Assembly: GCF_963678635.1 (NCBI RefSeq) | Contig: NC_087071.1 | Span: forward strand, 8,281,642-8,345,641 | Origin: Symsagittifera roscoffensis | Taxonomy: Eukaryota > Xenacoelomorpha > Acoela > Convolutidae | Direction of reading: 5' to 3' | Length of the DNA: 64,000 bases | Part shown: positions 47,935-59,450 of the stretch, piece by piece | How the letters are laid out: every line of letters begins with the position of its first letter | Numbering within the stretch: position 1 is the stretch's first letter | The notes under the pieces: generated by a model | Told to the model about the DNA's origin: nothing | Database searches by the model: none | The model's input: the letters and a program-made list of their open reading frames with translations, nothing else | Position numbers and translations under genes: made by a program

Positions 47935-48830
47935 GAAACACGTTCACTTCCATCAACACCTTCAGTAACAGGTAGAACACCATTAAACAGTTTTCCGACA
48001 ACATTTCCGAATCAACTAAGCGATAGATATAACAAATTGCAAAACACAAGCAAATTCAAACTCCTAGATTGGAACTCATGCGTAGCACCACCATCCTTAT
48101 TTGGAAAACGCTTTGACAGAAGTCCCCTTCTAATTGGGAGTTGAAAATGCTACAGTATAGACACGATATCGACAAATACATCAAGAGGAAAACATTCAAA
48201 CACTCTCACAACAAAGTTCTGTTCTTAATGTTGAACTAACAGTATGATCAAGCAATTTACTACATTACCTTTTATCAAATTCTCAACCAGAAATAAATGT
48301 TCAATCATAACTTCAGTATCAGGTATAACACCATTACACAGTTTTCCGACAACATATCCGAAACTACTAAGCAATATATATAACAAATTGCAAAACACAA
48401 GCAATTTCCAACTCCTAAATTTGAACTCATGCGTAGCACCACCATCCTTATTTGCAAAACACTTTGACAGAAGTCCCCTTCTAATTGGCAGTTGAATATG
48501 CTACAGTATAGACACGATATCGACAAACACATCAGAAGAAAACATTCAAACACTCTCACAACAAAGTTCTGTTCTTATTGTTGAACTAACAGTACGATCA
48601 AGCAATTTACTACATTACCTGTTGTCAAATTCTCAACCAGAAATAAATGTTCAATCATAACTTCAGCAACAGGTATAACACCATTAAACAGTTTTCCGAC
48701 AACATATCCGAATCTACTAAGCAATAGATATAACAAATTGCAAAACACAGGCAAATTCCAACTCCTAAATTTGAACTCATGCGTCGCACCACCATCCTTA
48801 TTTGGACAATTACCCACTCCAGTATACGTA
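47935..48830 (+). repeat. 350-bp tandem repeat, three copies
   Basis: AACACCATTAAACAGTTTTC and the ~300 bp after it recur at about 47979, 48329 and 48679, exactly 350 bp apart by eye. Copies 1 and 2 include CTTTGACAGAAGTCCCCTTC; copy 3 is cut off after TTATTTGGACAATTACCC. In one frame the copies read NSCVAPPSLF and RFDRSPLLIG, so a protein-coding segment of the element was triplicated. Stops are now present in each copy. Confidence 0.9.
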
Positions 48831-49029
48831 GAGAATTAATTTAAAAAAAAAATACAATAAATACATCAAAAATACAATAGGCTTTATAACGATCTACAAC
48901 CCTTTTTCAGAACTATCTTACCTATGTTTATTTTAAGTCATTCATCAATAAATTTCTATTCCTTTTTAGTACACCTTGAACCAATAAATCATAATAATCC
49001 CTCGCTCAAAAAAGGATCACGTGTAACTC

Positions 49030-49640
49030 ATTATGATTGCGAAGATCACCAGCAATTATGCAAATAACCAGTTCTCAAAATTCGAATCTGGACCAGAAAA
49101 AAAAACCAACAAATTTTGTTACACACTTTATTCAAAAGCTCAGGCTACGACTCTCACAGGTAATAAATTCACAGGAAAAGTCTCTGAAAAGAAAGTACCT
49201 TGTTCTCAGGCTTCAAAACAAAACAAAAAGTTTTGATCACGAACCATTCTACCAAACCTGTATTGATAGGTTATCAACTCTTGGTCCCGAAGACTGTAAA
49301 AGGACTAAAAACGTGTCTAACGATAGTAACTAATAAAGAAATTAATAGAAAATCAGTAAAATTTCATGTTTTTCAGACTCCACACACCAAGCAGAATCTG
49401 AACAACACCAAAATCATATACATTTTGATGAAAACTTCCCTCACCACGGTCCACGATAACGATTAACTCTTGATATCCACGATAAAGTAAGGATACTTTT
49501 TATCAGTATAATTGATCCATCAAAATGTATAGCAAACTCAAAAAACTCAAGATATCTGGAAAAAACTAATTTTGATTTCAAAATCCAAACAAAAAGTACA
49601 AATAACACATGATTTAAAAGATGACACCACATTAGAACAA
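49030..49640 (+). pseudogene. Retroelement-like ORF remnant, unknown third ORF
   Basis: Overlapping forward frames carry short protein-like stretches: VTHYDCEDHQQLC near 49023-49062, KFCYTLYSKAQ near 49110-49145, KPVLIGYQLLVPKTVKGLKT near 49245-49320 and ITHDLKDDTTLEQGSRLSYK near 49600-49660. Cysteine spacing and position downstream of pol would suit a third, envelope-like ORF of a retroelement, but this is a guess from context. Frameshifts and stops show that it is inactive. Confidence 0.2.
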
Positions 49641-50720
49641 GGAAGCCGCTTATCTTATAAAAACATGAAGGCTATTGCCACACGATCACACATACACATA
49701 CACAGGCAATCATTGTTTGGTTTTCTGAAGACCCTTCTGCCACAGTCCGATTTCATTCCAAAAGTCCGAAGTCATTCCCAAAAAATTAAATTTCGCATAA
49801 TTCTTTTCTAGATTTCAAAACAATTGAGCAGTTAAACCCCCATAGAAAACGATCAAATCCAATTCCATACAAAAACATACAAGAAAAAGAAAGTAAATTA
49901 CCACGTTTTCAAATATAACCCGAAACTTTATTAGCATATACTACTGGTTGAAAATACTTGAAGTTTTAGAAATAATAGTTGAATACGGAAAAAGATTTGA
50001 CATGATCACAGAAAAACTCAAAGTCCTAATTTCACTACTCGAAACACCACAGCTTTCAAGTGAGCTAGATTAAACACAAATAAGAAAATCTCTCGCATCA
50101 GCCGTTAACAAAGTTCCCTGTGCATGATACCCTCTATCAGGTACCTCTCGAATTTCAATAACTACAAAAGAAACAAACTTTGGTATTACTCATGCACAGA
50201 GAATTTCTCAACAGTACTTGTATTCGAAGACAAATGATGCTACCAAAGAACCCCAATAATTTATAAAAATAGAGTACTTTTTGTAGACATATTATTATGA
50301 GAAGCATGTTTTTGAGATGCAGCTGTACCCATTGGTTCTGAAAATCACCACAAAAAAGTACAGCTAAATCCGACTGAATATAAGCACTATCTTCTCAAAT
50401 CATACCCCACTTTAATGTCATCTTTAAAAAAATTCATGTTTTTCCAGACTCCGCACACCAAGCACAATTTGAACAACACCAAGGTCATGATAATTTGATG
50501 AACGTTTTGCCTTACCACGAGAACGATTAACTCATGATATTCCTGATAAAATATGGATACTTCATATCAGTATAAATGACCCATGAAATTGTAAAGCAAA
50601 CTCAAAAAACTCTGGATATCCGAAAAAAAGAATTTCGGTTGAAAAATCTAACCAGAAAAGGTACAATTAACACGTGATTTAAAAGATGACACCACATTAT
50701 ATTAAGGAAGCCGCCTACCT
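49360..50720. repeat. Direct duplication at ~1.06-kb offset
   Basis: The ~300-bp segment beginning CATGTTTTTCAGACTCCACA (49366-49660) returns as CATGTTTTTCCAGACTCCGC (50435-50725). Both include GATTTAAAAGATGACACCAC. The intervening ~770 bp is AT-rich and without a recognised gene. Confidence 0.85.
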
Positions 50721-50760
50721 TAGAAAAATGATCAAGGTTATTGCGCCCCAACACCATTAA

Positions 50761-51769
50761 TTGATTGTCAATAATCCACTCACCAGTTTTAGACGTGTGT
50801 TTCACCATTTCCTTTTAGATTTCACCAGTAAATATTCTGAAAACATTGAAAAGAGTAAACATTAAAAAGAAACTTTAGGAAATTTTTCTTTTAAATGCTA
50901 ACTATTTGCAATAAATATAAAATGCAATAAAACTGATACGAAGAAAGGCGTTTATCTTATCATAATGCATGCAAATCCTTAAAAACAAAATCAAGCCGCG
51001 CGTTCGCTTGGTCAACAAGTAATTCTTTATAATGAGAGCCAGTGAGCTAGGCAGTCAGCTTAAAGGCAAACTAGTTCAAGATTAGACAAACTTTGGACGA
51101 AGCAACATCCTCCCCCCAAAGCCGTTTAGGAGGGAGAGGGAGGAAGTTAACTTGGTCTAATTGGGGGGACGCCTTTCCTTTTTAGTTGTCCTTCTTGTCG
51201 GCGCCAATATTAAAATGTTTTGAAGTGGAAGGGCACGCCGAACAAAGGCAATTTTTTGGGTCAAATTTTTCTTAAAATGCCTACAAACACCTTTGTTGGC
51301 CTGTAGTGTTTTCAAAATTTAGTATGCGGCGCTGAAAAATTGGTCGAAACATGGGGTTTTTAGTGCTTTGGGAGGGCTCGGGAAATCAATTTAGTCCACC
51401 AATAAAAATGTCGACAATGTTTTTATTGTTTTAAATTTTTATTGTTGTCAACTAAAACTTTCCAGATCTGGTTACACAACTCAAAACCCAAACCACTGAA
51501 TGACGAAAATGCTAAAAAATGATTGATCAAATCACTAAATGTCCTTTATTTGCTTAAGAAAGGGGTCCAGTTTTGGGAATAAATGACTATCAAACAAATT
51601 GAATAAAAATCTTTCAGAAATTCAAAAACGACTACACAAAAATTTTGGGAAAAGAAAGACGTACGTTGGTTGATTTTTTTCACACAAAGTTAAATCAGTT
51701 AATACTTTGCAGAGCTGAAGTTGTTGTGTAGAAAAAAAATGTTGATTTGACAAAAGCAATAAAATTTAG
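50761..51769. other. No gene recognised; GC-rich purine/pyrimidine patch
   Basis: No coding frame was accepted. Around 51108-51175 there is a CTCCCCCC...GGAGGGAGAGGGAGG patch that can fold on itself. The remainder is AT-rich. Confidence 0.4.
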
Positions 51770-52260
51770 GGCTCTTTTTATCCAAACCCCCCCCCCCCTT
51801 CCCCCAACTCACACAAGCATAAATTTCACGGTCTAAGGAGTGGTTTCAAGGTTGATTATGACGACCAAATATGTGTGTCATGGCCTAATTAGTCTGCATG
51901 TCAATTTTCATAACAACCGCACAATGTGAACAGAATTTTGAATTATACAATTTTGCCGGTGGGGGGGGTTTAGGAAAAAGAGCAAAATTTAGCAACAAAA
52001 ACGCCTTTAGTTCAATTTTTGGCTCTTTTTCCTCACCCCACCTCGTATGAGCATCAATTTTATGGTGTAATGAGTGGTTTTACAAGGTTATTTATGAAGA
52101 CCAAATATGTTTGTCATGGCCCGATTAGTGCGCATGCCAGTTTTCTTGTTAATCGGTTCGTGGGAACAGAAAAAATTGCAGGTGGGGCGAAAAGGAAAAA
52201 GAGCACAATTTTTTCAATGGCCGAACAAAAATTAGTAACAATAAGTACAAAAGCCGTTTT
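51770..52260. repeat. ~249-bp tandem duplication with C and G homopolymers
   Basis: GGCTCTTTTTATCCAAAC (51774) and GGCTCTTTTTCCTCACCC (52020) start two similar units that share GAGTGGTTT, GACCAAATATGT, GTCATGGCC and ATTAGT at matching positions. The first unit carries a C13-14 run near 51786-51799 and a G9 run near 51959-51968; the second does not. The copies are well diverged. Confidence 0.75.
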
Positions 52261-52746
52261 AAAGCACCAAAGGGGAAGCATTTTTCATAACAAGTGGTCC
52301 AATAATGCACGTATGGCTTTTCTCAATCGAATCTCACAAATATTGTTATACTCAGCGTTGCAAAAAATGTAAATTTACGATCCGCATTGATCATGTTTGC
52401 AATGGTTTTGTTGGAAGAAGAACTCATTCACAGATGTTTAATTTGAAATTTATAATTTTACAGATTGAAAATGAAAAATGCAGGTTACGACCTGAATACA
52501 AAAAGTATGTTTATCTCAATTGAAAAGATGCTGAATTTGAATTTATTGTTTAACGGAACAGGTGCGTGATTAATGCACGAAGTGATTAGTCGGCGGTGTG
52601 ATTTGTTTTACTGAGTAATGAATTAATGATACAGAAAATGTAAATAAGACTATTCTTATTGTGATTTTTTGTGGCGTTTGGAAATGTATATATTGATTTA
52701 GTTATTTTATTGGAATGGTTTCCCGTACAGAAATTAAATAAAAACA

Positions 52747-52965
52747 CAGATATGCCCAGGGTTAATCCATTTGTTGTGAGATTGCATATCTGTCCTTAAC
52801 TGTATCACACATGTTCAGACCTGAAAGATACAAAAAAATAAATATTACAGAAAAAAAATAAAGATACAGATAAGCCCAGGGTGAATCCATTTGTTGTGAG
52901 ACTGCATATCTGTCCTGAACTATATCAGACATGATCATGATCAGATCTAAAAAAAAAAATATGAA
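52747..52965 (-). repeat. 120-bp doublet, possibly a duplicated exon
   Basis: Two units 120 bp apart (52747 and 52867) share CCCAGGGT(T/G)AATCCATTTG and TGAGA(T/C)TGCATATCTGTCCT. Read on the minus strand, each is preceded by an acceptor-like sequence (TTTTTTGTATCTTTCAG and TTTTTTTTTTAG). The units encode the similar peptides CDTVKDRYAISQQMD and SDIVQDRYAVSQQMDSPWAY. One unit has a stop (TAA) where the other has a Ser codon. No donors were identified and no family is recognised. Confidence 0.6.
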
Positions 52966-53269
52966 ATTTTCGAATGAATTCTCAACTTTTGTCACGTGTC
53001 TTGTTTTTTTTCGTTGAAAAAAATTTATTTCAACAAATAACACTAAAACTCGTTTAAAATCACGTCCTTGTTTTCAGTTTTTGAAAAGCACGTATAGAAA
53101 TAAATTCTACAGACGTAGAGTTTTCGAATATTGTATTTGTAATAATTTTGGAACGAAAAGTCGGGTGGCTAAAAATAAAAACCTGCGAAACAAAAAAAAA
53201 TTTTCAGCTTTTTTTCTATAATCTTACAATAGCTTCCCCGCGATCTGTAGAAGTTGAAAAAAGTGTTAT

Positions 53270-53640
53270 TACAAAGCATTCATTGCTTAGCAGGAGTGCC
53301 ACCTGAAATGGAAGGGTTCTATAACAGGAAAAAATATATATTTTACTTCATTGATGTTGATGATATGTTCCATGATAATCTATATTCCACTTAATCGTAT
53401 CATCTTAAGCAAGATCAGTCCTGTACTAACGGGTCATCTGGGTAATTTAAGCGGAACAACAATTTTTTTAAGAGCTGTAAAAGCTCGAATAACGAACCTA
53501 AAAATGCCGCGCAAGTAATCTAACCTGAAAGAATCTGCTTGTATTGATGTTGATCATCAACATCAATAAAGTAAAATAGTTTTTTTCCTGTTATTGAGCC
53601 CTTTCATATTTTAGCAGTAAAAAATAACCCCTACCCCCGC
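53270..53640. repeat. Imperfect inverted repeat with a 25-nt palindrome
   Basis: AAGGGTTCTATAACAGGAAA through TTCATTGATGTTGATGATAT (about 53306-53370) is repeated in inverted orientation at about 53543-53618. The inner end of the second arm contains a near-perfect palindrome at 53543-53567 (12-nt arms ATTGATGTTGAT around a single C). A GTGTTATTACAAAG(C/G) ... TTGCTTAGCAGGAGT segment at 53262 recurs in direct orientation near 53823. Confidence 0.7.
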
Positions 53641-54216
53641 ATCCGATCTAGTAAGGAACAGCTATAGCCAGCGCCCCACCCTCCGAGCGATATTTCTGTT
53701 TTGGGGAGGGAGACTTCTGTAATTGTCAGAAGGGTCGTTGTTTAGATCTTCAAGGCGCAATAATTTATAATTAAGAGAACTGTTGAACAAACTATGTTAA
53801 CCATCATGATAATTGTATACAATGTGTTATTACAAAGGACTCATTGTTTAGCAGGAGTATCATTTGTGCCACCTGACTCGATCTCCCAAAATAAAATCAA
53901 CTTTGAAAAACCCTTCTTTCGCTTTTCAGACGAAAGTCTTTCTGGTATTGTAATGTTAATATAACTAGCTTCTAACTATCCGAAGAAACACCGATTTTGA
54001 ACAACGAACGCGTGCTAGTCAAAGGAGTTTTATTTACCGTGAATAAATTGAATTTCTGAAGAGCAAAAAAGGACTAAAAGAACTAAAAAGGTAAATGAGA
54101 GAGTTTCAAAAGTCGTGAGCACTCTATCGAAAAAAAACATATCACAGGTTCCGTGGCATTACCTGGCTATTTACTGCTTTTTTTTTGCTTGACTGCAAGT
54201 GGATTTTTGTCTGAAG
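53641..54216. other. Intergenic or intronic DNA, no gene recognised
   Basis: Contains the second copy of the TTATTACAAAG...AGCAGGAGT segment and otherwise no recognised feature. Earlier exons of the + strand gene that follows may lie here, but none could be supported. Confidence 0.35.
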
Positions 54217-54736
54217 TGAGAACATTTCTCTGGATCAAAGTCGAGATGTACACTGCAAGAAAACTTATGGTAGATATCTTCCAGCACATGCACAATCTGT
54301 CGCCCAATTGGCATCTAGATGCTTAAAATTGCGTTTGCTGACTGGTAAGTTCAAGAAAAGCAAGTGCATAACCTTATTGAACAAGATTTAGACAAAACCT
54401 ATTCCTTTCGTAGCTTTTTTAAAAGTTCATTGATGTGACCACAGGTTATGGCGATACTTCTAGATCTGATACTTTTTTGTGATCTTTTGAAAAATAGCTT
54501 GAAAGTTCTACTAAGCTAGCTTAAAATAACAGTAATAGCACTGCCCTTTCCCCCTTTTTTAAAAATTATCTTCATTGGTGTGTAGAACAAAGGGAAAGTT
54601 GAGGTAGAAAAATTAACGTTTATTTGATATTATTACAGGTTCAATTATTTCAGCTAAATTGACGTCCCGAATTGAGTTAATCGTAAACAATAGTAGTAAC
54701 AGCGATCGCCATCAAAACTTAAGCACCAAATTGTAA
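54217..54736 (+). CDS. Last two exons of an unrecognised gene
   Basis: Exon 54217-54344 is bounded by an acceptor-like TTTTTGTCTGAAG and an excellent donor (G|GTAAGT). It reads ENISLDQSRDVHCKKTYGRY then LPAHAQSVAQLASRCLKLRL. A 294-bp intron ends TTATTACAG, and the next exon (54639-54736) continues in the correct phase as GSIISAKLTSRIELIVNNSS and on to a TAA at 54734-54736. The phase match across a strong donor and acceptor is the main evidence. LASRCLKLRLL is reminiscent of the cysteine-containing leucine-rich repeats of F-box/LRR proteins, but one unit is too little to name a family. The first exon needs two bases from an upstream exon that I did not find. Confidence 0.45.
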
Positions 54737-56630
54737 CCATATTTTTGGTTACTGGTTTTTGGAGTGATTAACCATTTGTATGTTGTCTCGAATCGCTCGA
54801 TAATTGCAATTTAACGGGTACGTTTCCGTTGACTTCATTGAGCAAACATTCGCTATGATAAGTCTTATGATCTCCCAATATGAGGCTTTTCTAATAAACC
54901 GTCTCAGCTGGTCAGTTTTCAGTTGTACCATATACCGCAGAATAGATACGTTTTTCTTTTCTGTTGTGACTGGATTAGTTTCTGATTTAGATAAGGGTAA
55001 AAAAAACTGTTGGCCCAGTTTGTGTGATATTTGAACAATATCTCAAACAATCTGATGTAAGGAGTCCAAGTTGATTAGAAGATGTCCAAAAGAGCATAAC
55101 CTCACTTAGCTAAGTCGTAACGGCTTCTCAAAATTTTTGATACACTAAATTGTCTTCCTTAAAAATCTAGTGGCTGAACGCTACGAGGCGATTTGAACAA
55201 AACGATGTGTGAAGTGTTCAAATCAATCGTACGCGGCCATCGTTTTTGTTGAAACAAATTATGCATAACATCTATTCCTCTGTGTCTACCCGCTGTCGTT
55301 AATCTAACAAACTATTTGTCATTATAGATGTCTTCACATGAATAATCGAAATCTAGAAGAACTTTTTCTAAATTTCTTCAGATTCGAATACGTTGAATTT
55401 CAAGCATTTCATATTAACTTCGCGAGAAGACACTTTCTTTGATATTTCAGGTTGTATCTTTTTGTTAATATTTATAACGGTTCCAATTTTAGGGTAAAAG
55501 TACTATTTTTACATCAATTTCCCATAAAAAGTTTGAAAATTAAATCAGTTTTTCCCGTATTCATCAACATGAATACACTTGTCAAGGTATCAATCACTGT
55601 ATTCAAATCCTTGGGTTTGGTAGTACGTAACCAACTAAGCCGGATAAAACCGAGAGGCAAAACGAAGTTTCTCTGCGACTTAATTCAGTGAAAGAAAGTT
55701 TGAGAAAACTTAAAGTAAGTAAAATTTGAACTACTACCATATGAGCAACAGAAACGACTTCAGACCTTGGCAAAATTACATTGTTACAAAACTTCCATGA
55801 TTTTTTCCACCGTTTGTCTCGTTAGAAACAAACTCTGTTACTATTGTTCCGTCAGGTTCATTTACTGCTGCTGTTGTTTCTGGCAATTTATTCAATTTAT
55901 TCTACAGACTGTGTTAGATTTTTTCTCACTGTAATTAAAGCTTGTAAAAAACTTTAAATTAATTAGGACTATGAACAGTACAAAACTTCATAACGTGTGG
56001 AGTCTCTATCAATGATGCCATACCTTTCTAGAACATAGATTGCTGTGATAGTTGCGTTTTTTTCATATTACATTATTTTATCTACAGTGTCCTCTTTCAG
56101 AGTTGTCTTAATCTCATCTGGCATTTCACTGCTGTTTAGATCCATCTGAAATCCTGGTTGTGTTTGGGTACTATGAATAGTTCGGAAAGATATACTCCTT
56201 GCTTGCTGGCTAACTTGTTGACAAATTTAGTCTGTGGAACTATAGAAGTTGAATAAGACCTGGAAAAATTTTCTTCTTTTAGACAACTTTTCCTCGCAAC
56301 ATTTTTATGCTCCTTCCTCTGAACAATTTGGCCGCTGCAAACAAAACATTAATTTCCTGTTAATCAATTTTTGATATCACTCTCTGGAGTCATCCACACA
56401 CAAAGCATTGAAATTGGTGATATATTTATGTCTATTGCAACTTGAATAATTTTTGAAATATAAATTGTCAACCTTGAGGACAACACAAATCATTTAGGTT
56501 TTCAACTTTTCGGTGCAAGTACTTGGTAAAAATTTATGTCTTTTCTTTTTTTTAATTGTAAAAAAGGGCACTGGAAATTCTCAACACAAAACTCTGCATG
56601 TTTGATTCAAGTGTATGTAAAGGTACTCAC
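54737..56630. other. No gene supported
   Basis: Several short open frames exist (for example 54804-55034 and 55452-55691 on +), but none has a family signature together with convincing splice sites. Further minus-strand exons of the gene at 56.6-57.9 kb might lie here; an acceptor-like TTTTGTTTGCAG (minus strand, near 56340) is one candidate. Confidence 0.35.
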
Positions 56631-57850
56631 CGTTTTCCCAATGGAGACCGTGTAAATAAATTTATTTGTTAACCAGTTGTAAGCGTTTTGTTCGGGCTTT
56701 GGTAGTAATTTGAAATTCACTGGCGGTGAAAAAATGATTTGATCGCTGTATTTCGAAGTTATTATTGCTAAATCTTCAATCACAAAAGCGTTTTTCTTGT
56801 AACGAAAGCTTTTCACCTCAATCAAAACTGATATCTCGCTTAGCATTCTAAAAAATGGTAATTTTCGATTTTTTTTCAATTTAATGAAAAGGCAGAAATC
56901 TATTGCACTCAAATGTGCTATTCACCTGTTGTAACAGTTCTGGGGCAACATGTATTAGTAGATGGGACCCTCTTGGTAAAGCTCGTGCATAATTCTGGAC
57001 GCATCGTGCAAAATAGCGGACAATCGTAAAAATTTGCAAAAAATCAACACCAATCAGTTCCTTGTGAGGTCTCAACTTCATTGAAATGTCGTAGTTGAGA
57101 TTATCAGAACTAACAAAAAACAGAGAACATGCTGGTAGAAAATAGTTGTGTCGGCTAGAATAATCAGGATAAGTTTGTTTCAAAGATGTATAATTTTCGT
57201 GAATCAATAGAAATTTCTCTGTTTTTTTTTTGCAATTTTCTTGTTAGTTTTTTTCAAAACCTCCTCAACTTGGTCAGTTTCAAACCAGTGGAAATAAAAT
57301 TGACCTTGCAGATACCATTTAGGATCATTAAGATATCGGTTGTAAATAACCAAATAAACCACGAGAAGTTTTCTGTATTTTAATACCTTGTTCAAACCTA
57401 GACCAATTTTTTCCTCCGAATCCTTATCAACCCAACTTGAGTTAAAATCTTTCAAAAAGACGAATACGCTTTCATAATCAGCAAACTTGAGATTGGTCTC
57501 AGTACCATACTTCTGTTTTCTAGAAAAGCACCACGTGATTTGTTGAAGCTCACTCAAATAAAATTGTTCTTTGAATATTAACTCTCATTCTTTCTTTGGA
57601 ATTTTTTCCCTCCCGAGAAACACGACGTTGCGTTCATTACAAAGTTTGAAAAACGAACTTTTTTTCCGTGGTTGAAAACACTCTTAACTGTAAATGTTCT
57701 TTATCAATATTTTCAGTACACCAATATACCTCTAACTTCATTTTTTTCAATTCAAAGTTTGACAAAATTAGCATTTGCTTCAACTTGCCCAGAATTGGCT
57801 GCCGCGTTTTGAGAGTGATTCCAATTAACTGCACCATCAAATACAGCAAA
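56631..57850 (-). CDS. Minus-strand gene, unknown function, with probable frameshift
   Basis: Four minus-strand open segments follow one another: 57849-57637, 57557-57204, 57207-56926 and 56846-56631. Their composition is protein-like (examples: GTETNLKFADYESVFVFLKD, KWYLQGQFYFHWFETD, FARCVQNYARALPRGSHLLI, YKKNAFVIEDLAIITSKY). The second and third segments overlap at a run of ten A (minus strand; 57222-57231) and differ in frame, as expected from a homopolymer slip. The third ends at a donor (CAG|GTGAAT, 56926) and the fourth follows an acceptor (TTTTTTAG, exon from 56847) and ends at ACG|GTGAGT (56631). However, the phases at 56926 and 56847 do not match, so the fourth may be a separate gene starting at its own ATG (56846). 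That part, with IIFSPPVNF and YNWLTNKF, weakly recalls uncharacterised repeat-borne proteins of invertebrates. No function assigned. Confidence 0.4.
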
Positions 57851-58383
57851 AAGTGGGGAAATAAATTACTGCTGCCAACAGTTAAGCTACGCTGCCAAAA
57901 TCGCCGGCGAATTTCTTGTTATATACCAGAAAAGTCAATTCCACTTTCACTAACAAACATCAATTAGGTCGAAAATTCATTTGCCCGAAACAAATATGAC
58001 AAATTTTGTGATCCATATAATTGACCAAAACCATCAATTAGGGCTCCAAAAAGTGAACTTAGAAAGAAATATGTATCGTGTCCCTAGTTATTAAGCTAAG
58101 CTTAGCTAGATCCTAAGTAAGTTGTCTTGTGCTTTTTGGGTGGAAAACTTTTTTCGCTTACAAAATCCTAGGATGAGAGTCCTCCAAAAATTTAAGGACC
58201 CTTTTCCTAGAAAAGACGCGCCACTTAGAATTCCGTACACGAAACAATGCTACTTACATCATCCAATAACGGTCAGTTTCAGTCGCAAAGTCGACAAATC
58301 AGCCATTCAAATTTGACATATGACCCCTTTAGGAACGATAAATCAACCGATAAGGGACACTTTCAGTTGAAATATTTGACGCA
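57851..58383. other. No gene recognised
   Basis: Sequence between the minus-strand gene and the CCAAT satellite. No supported gene; the TTAGCTTAGCTAGATCC-like patch near 58095 is unremarkable. Confidence 0.4.
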
Positions 58384-58680
58384 TTAGCTAATCAGGGTCG
58401 ATCAAAGTCCTCAGAGTAGACATATGAGACAATCAGGGTCAACCCCAGTCAACAGAGTCAGCATGAGCCTATCTATGTCAGCCACAGTTGACAAAGTCGA
58501 TAGATCAACCGATAAGGGTCAATTTCAGTCGACAGAGTTGACAAATTAGCCAATCAGGGTCAATCACAGTCTTCAGAGTAGACACGTGAGCCAATCAGGA
58601 CAAAATTCAATCGACAGAGTTGGGATTTGAGCCTATCAGGGTCAATCACAGTGCCAACTAGGGCTGTTGGGTCAACTCTG

Positions 58681-58735
58681 TCGACTGTGAATGACCGTGA
58701 TTGGCTCATGAGCCAATCAGGGTCAATCACAGTCG
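58681..58735. repeat. Palindromic orientation switch in the CCAAT satellite
   Basis: GATTGGCTCATGAGCCAATC (58698-58717) is a perfect 20-nt palindrome, extended on both sides to ~55 nt with a few mismatches. Similar switch points occur at 59860-59885, 60331-60350 and 61201-61220. Confidence 0.9.
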
Positions 58736-59149
58736 ACAGAAATAACACATCGACCGATAAGGGTCGATTGCAGTCGACAGAGTCGATACATCAACCAATC
58801 AGGGTCAGTTTCAGTCGACAGAGTATACGCATGAGTCAAAATGGTCCAATCACAGTCGATAGAGTCGAGACATGAGCCCAGCAATTTCAATCACAGTCGA
58901 CAAATATGCCATATCAACCGACAAGTGTCAATTTCAGTCGACAGGAGTTGACACACGAGCCATCCAGGGCCAATTACAGTTGACAGAGTCGGTATGTGAG
59001 CCAACAAGGGCCAATCGCAGTCAACATAATCGATAGTTGAGCTGAGCAGGGTCGATCACCTTCGTTAGAGTCGAGAATTGAGCCGATAAGTTTCAATCAC
59101 CTTCGACAGAGTCGAGACATGAGCCGATCAGGGTCGATACGGTTCACCA

Positions 59150-59450
59150 CTTCAGCCTGGTAGTGTTAATGATTTACAGGAAGCGTTCCAAAAATCTTTT
59201 CTCAGACGGAAGTACTACTGTATGTTTTACAGTAATTTTGTTTTGATATTTTTGTGTATTAATTCTTGTTCTACTAGTAGGTTTTCTGATTAATTATAGG
59301 CTTGAGGTAAAATGTTTACAGCAAATATTTTAAATAAATCTTATTTTGAATCCTAAAATTTCAATAAGTAACCTGTATATCAATATATTGTTTTTGAAAA
59401 AAAAATTTGAAATTTTGAGTTATTCCACAAGAGTTCATTTCTGAAGTTAG
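59150..59450. repeat. Non-satellite spacer, related to the 3' flank of the array
   Basis: This AT-rich spacer resembles 62390-62640 beyond the array. Shared landmarks in the same order are TAGTAGGTTTTCTGATTAAT / TGGTAGCTTTTCTCATTCAT, CAGCAAATATTTTAAATAAA / TAGCAAATAGCCTATAAATA, TTTTGAAT and GTTCCA/TTCCACAAGAG. The two copies are diverged. No coding frame. Confidence 0.65.

Noticed and set aside
52019-52523. 117-codon and 72-codon + strand frames over the 249-bp doublet
   Set aside because: Low-complexity composition, no splice sites, and one half of the sequence has a diverged duplicate that lacks the frame.
55452-55691. 79-codon + strand frame after a TATTTCAG acceptor
   Set aside because: Hydrophobic/basic composition typical of AT-rich random frames, no donor or family signature; the acceptor alone is too weak.
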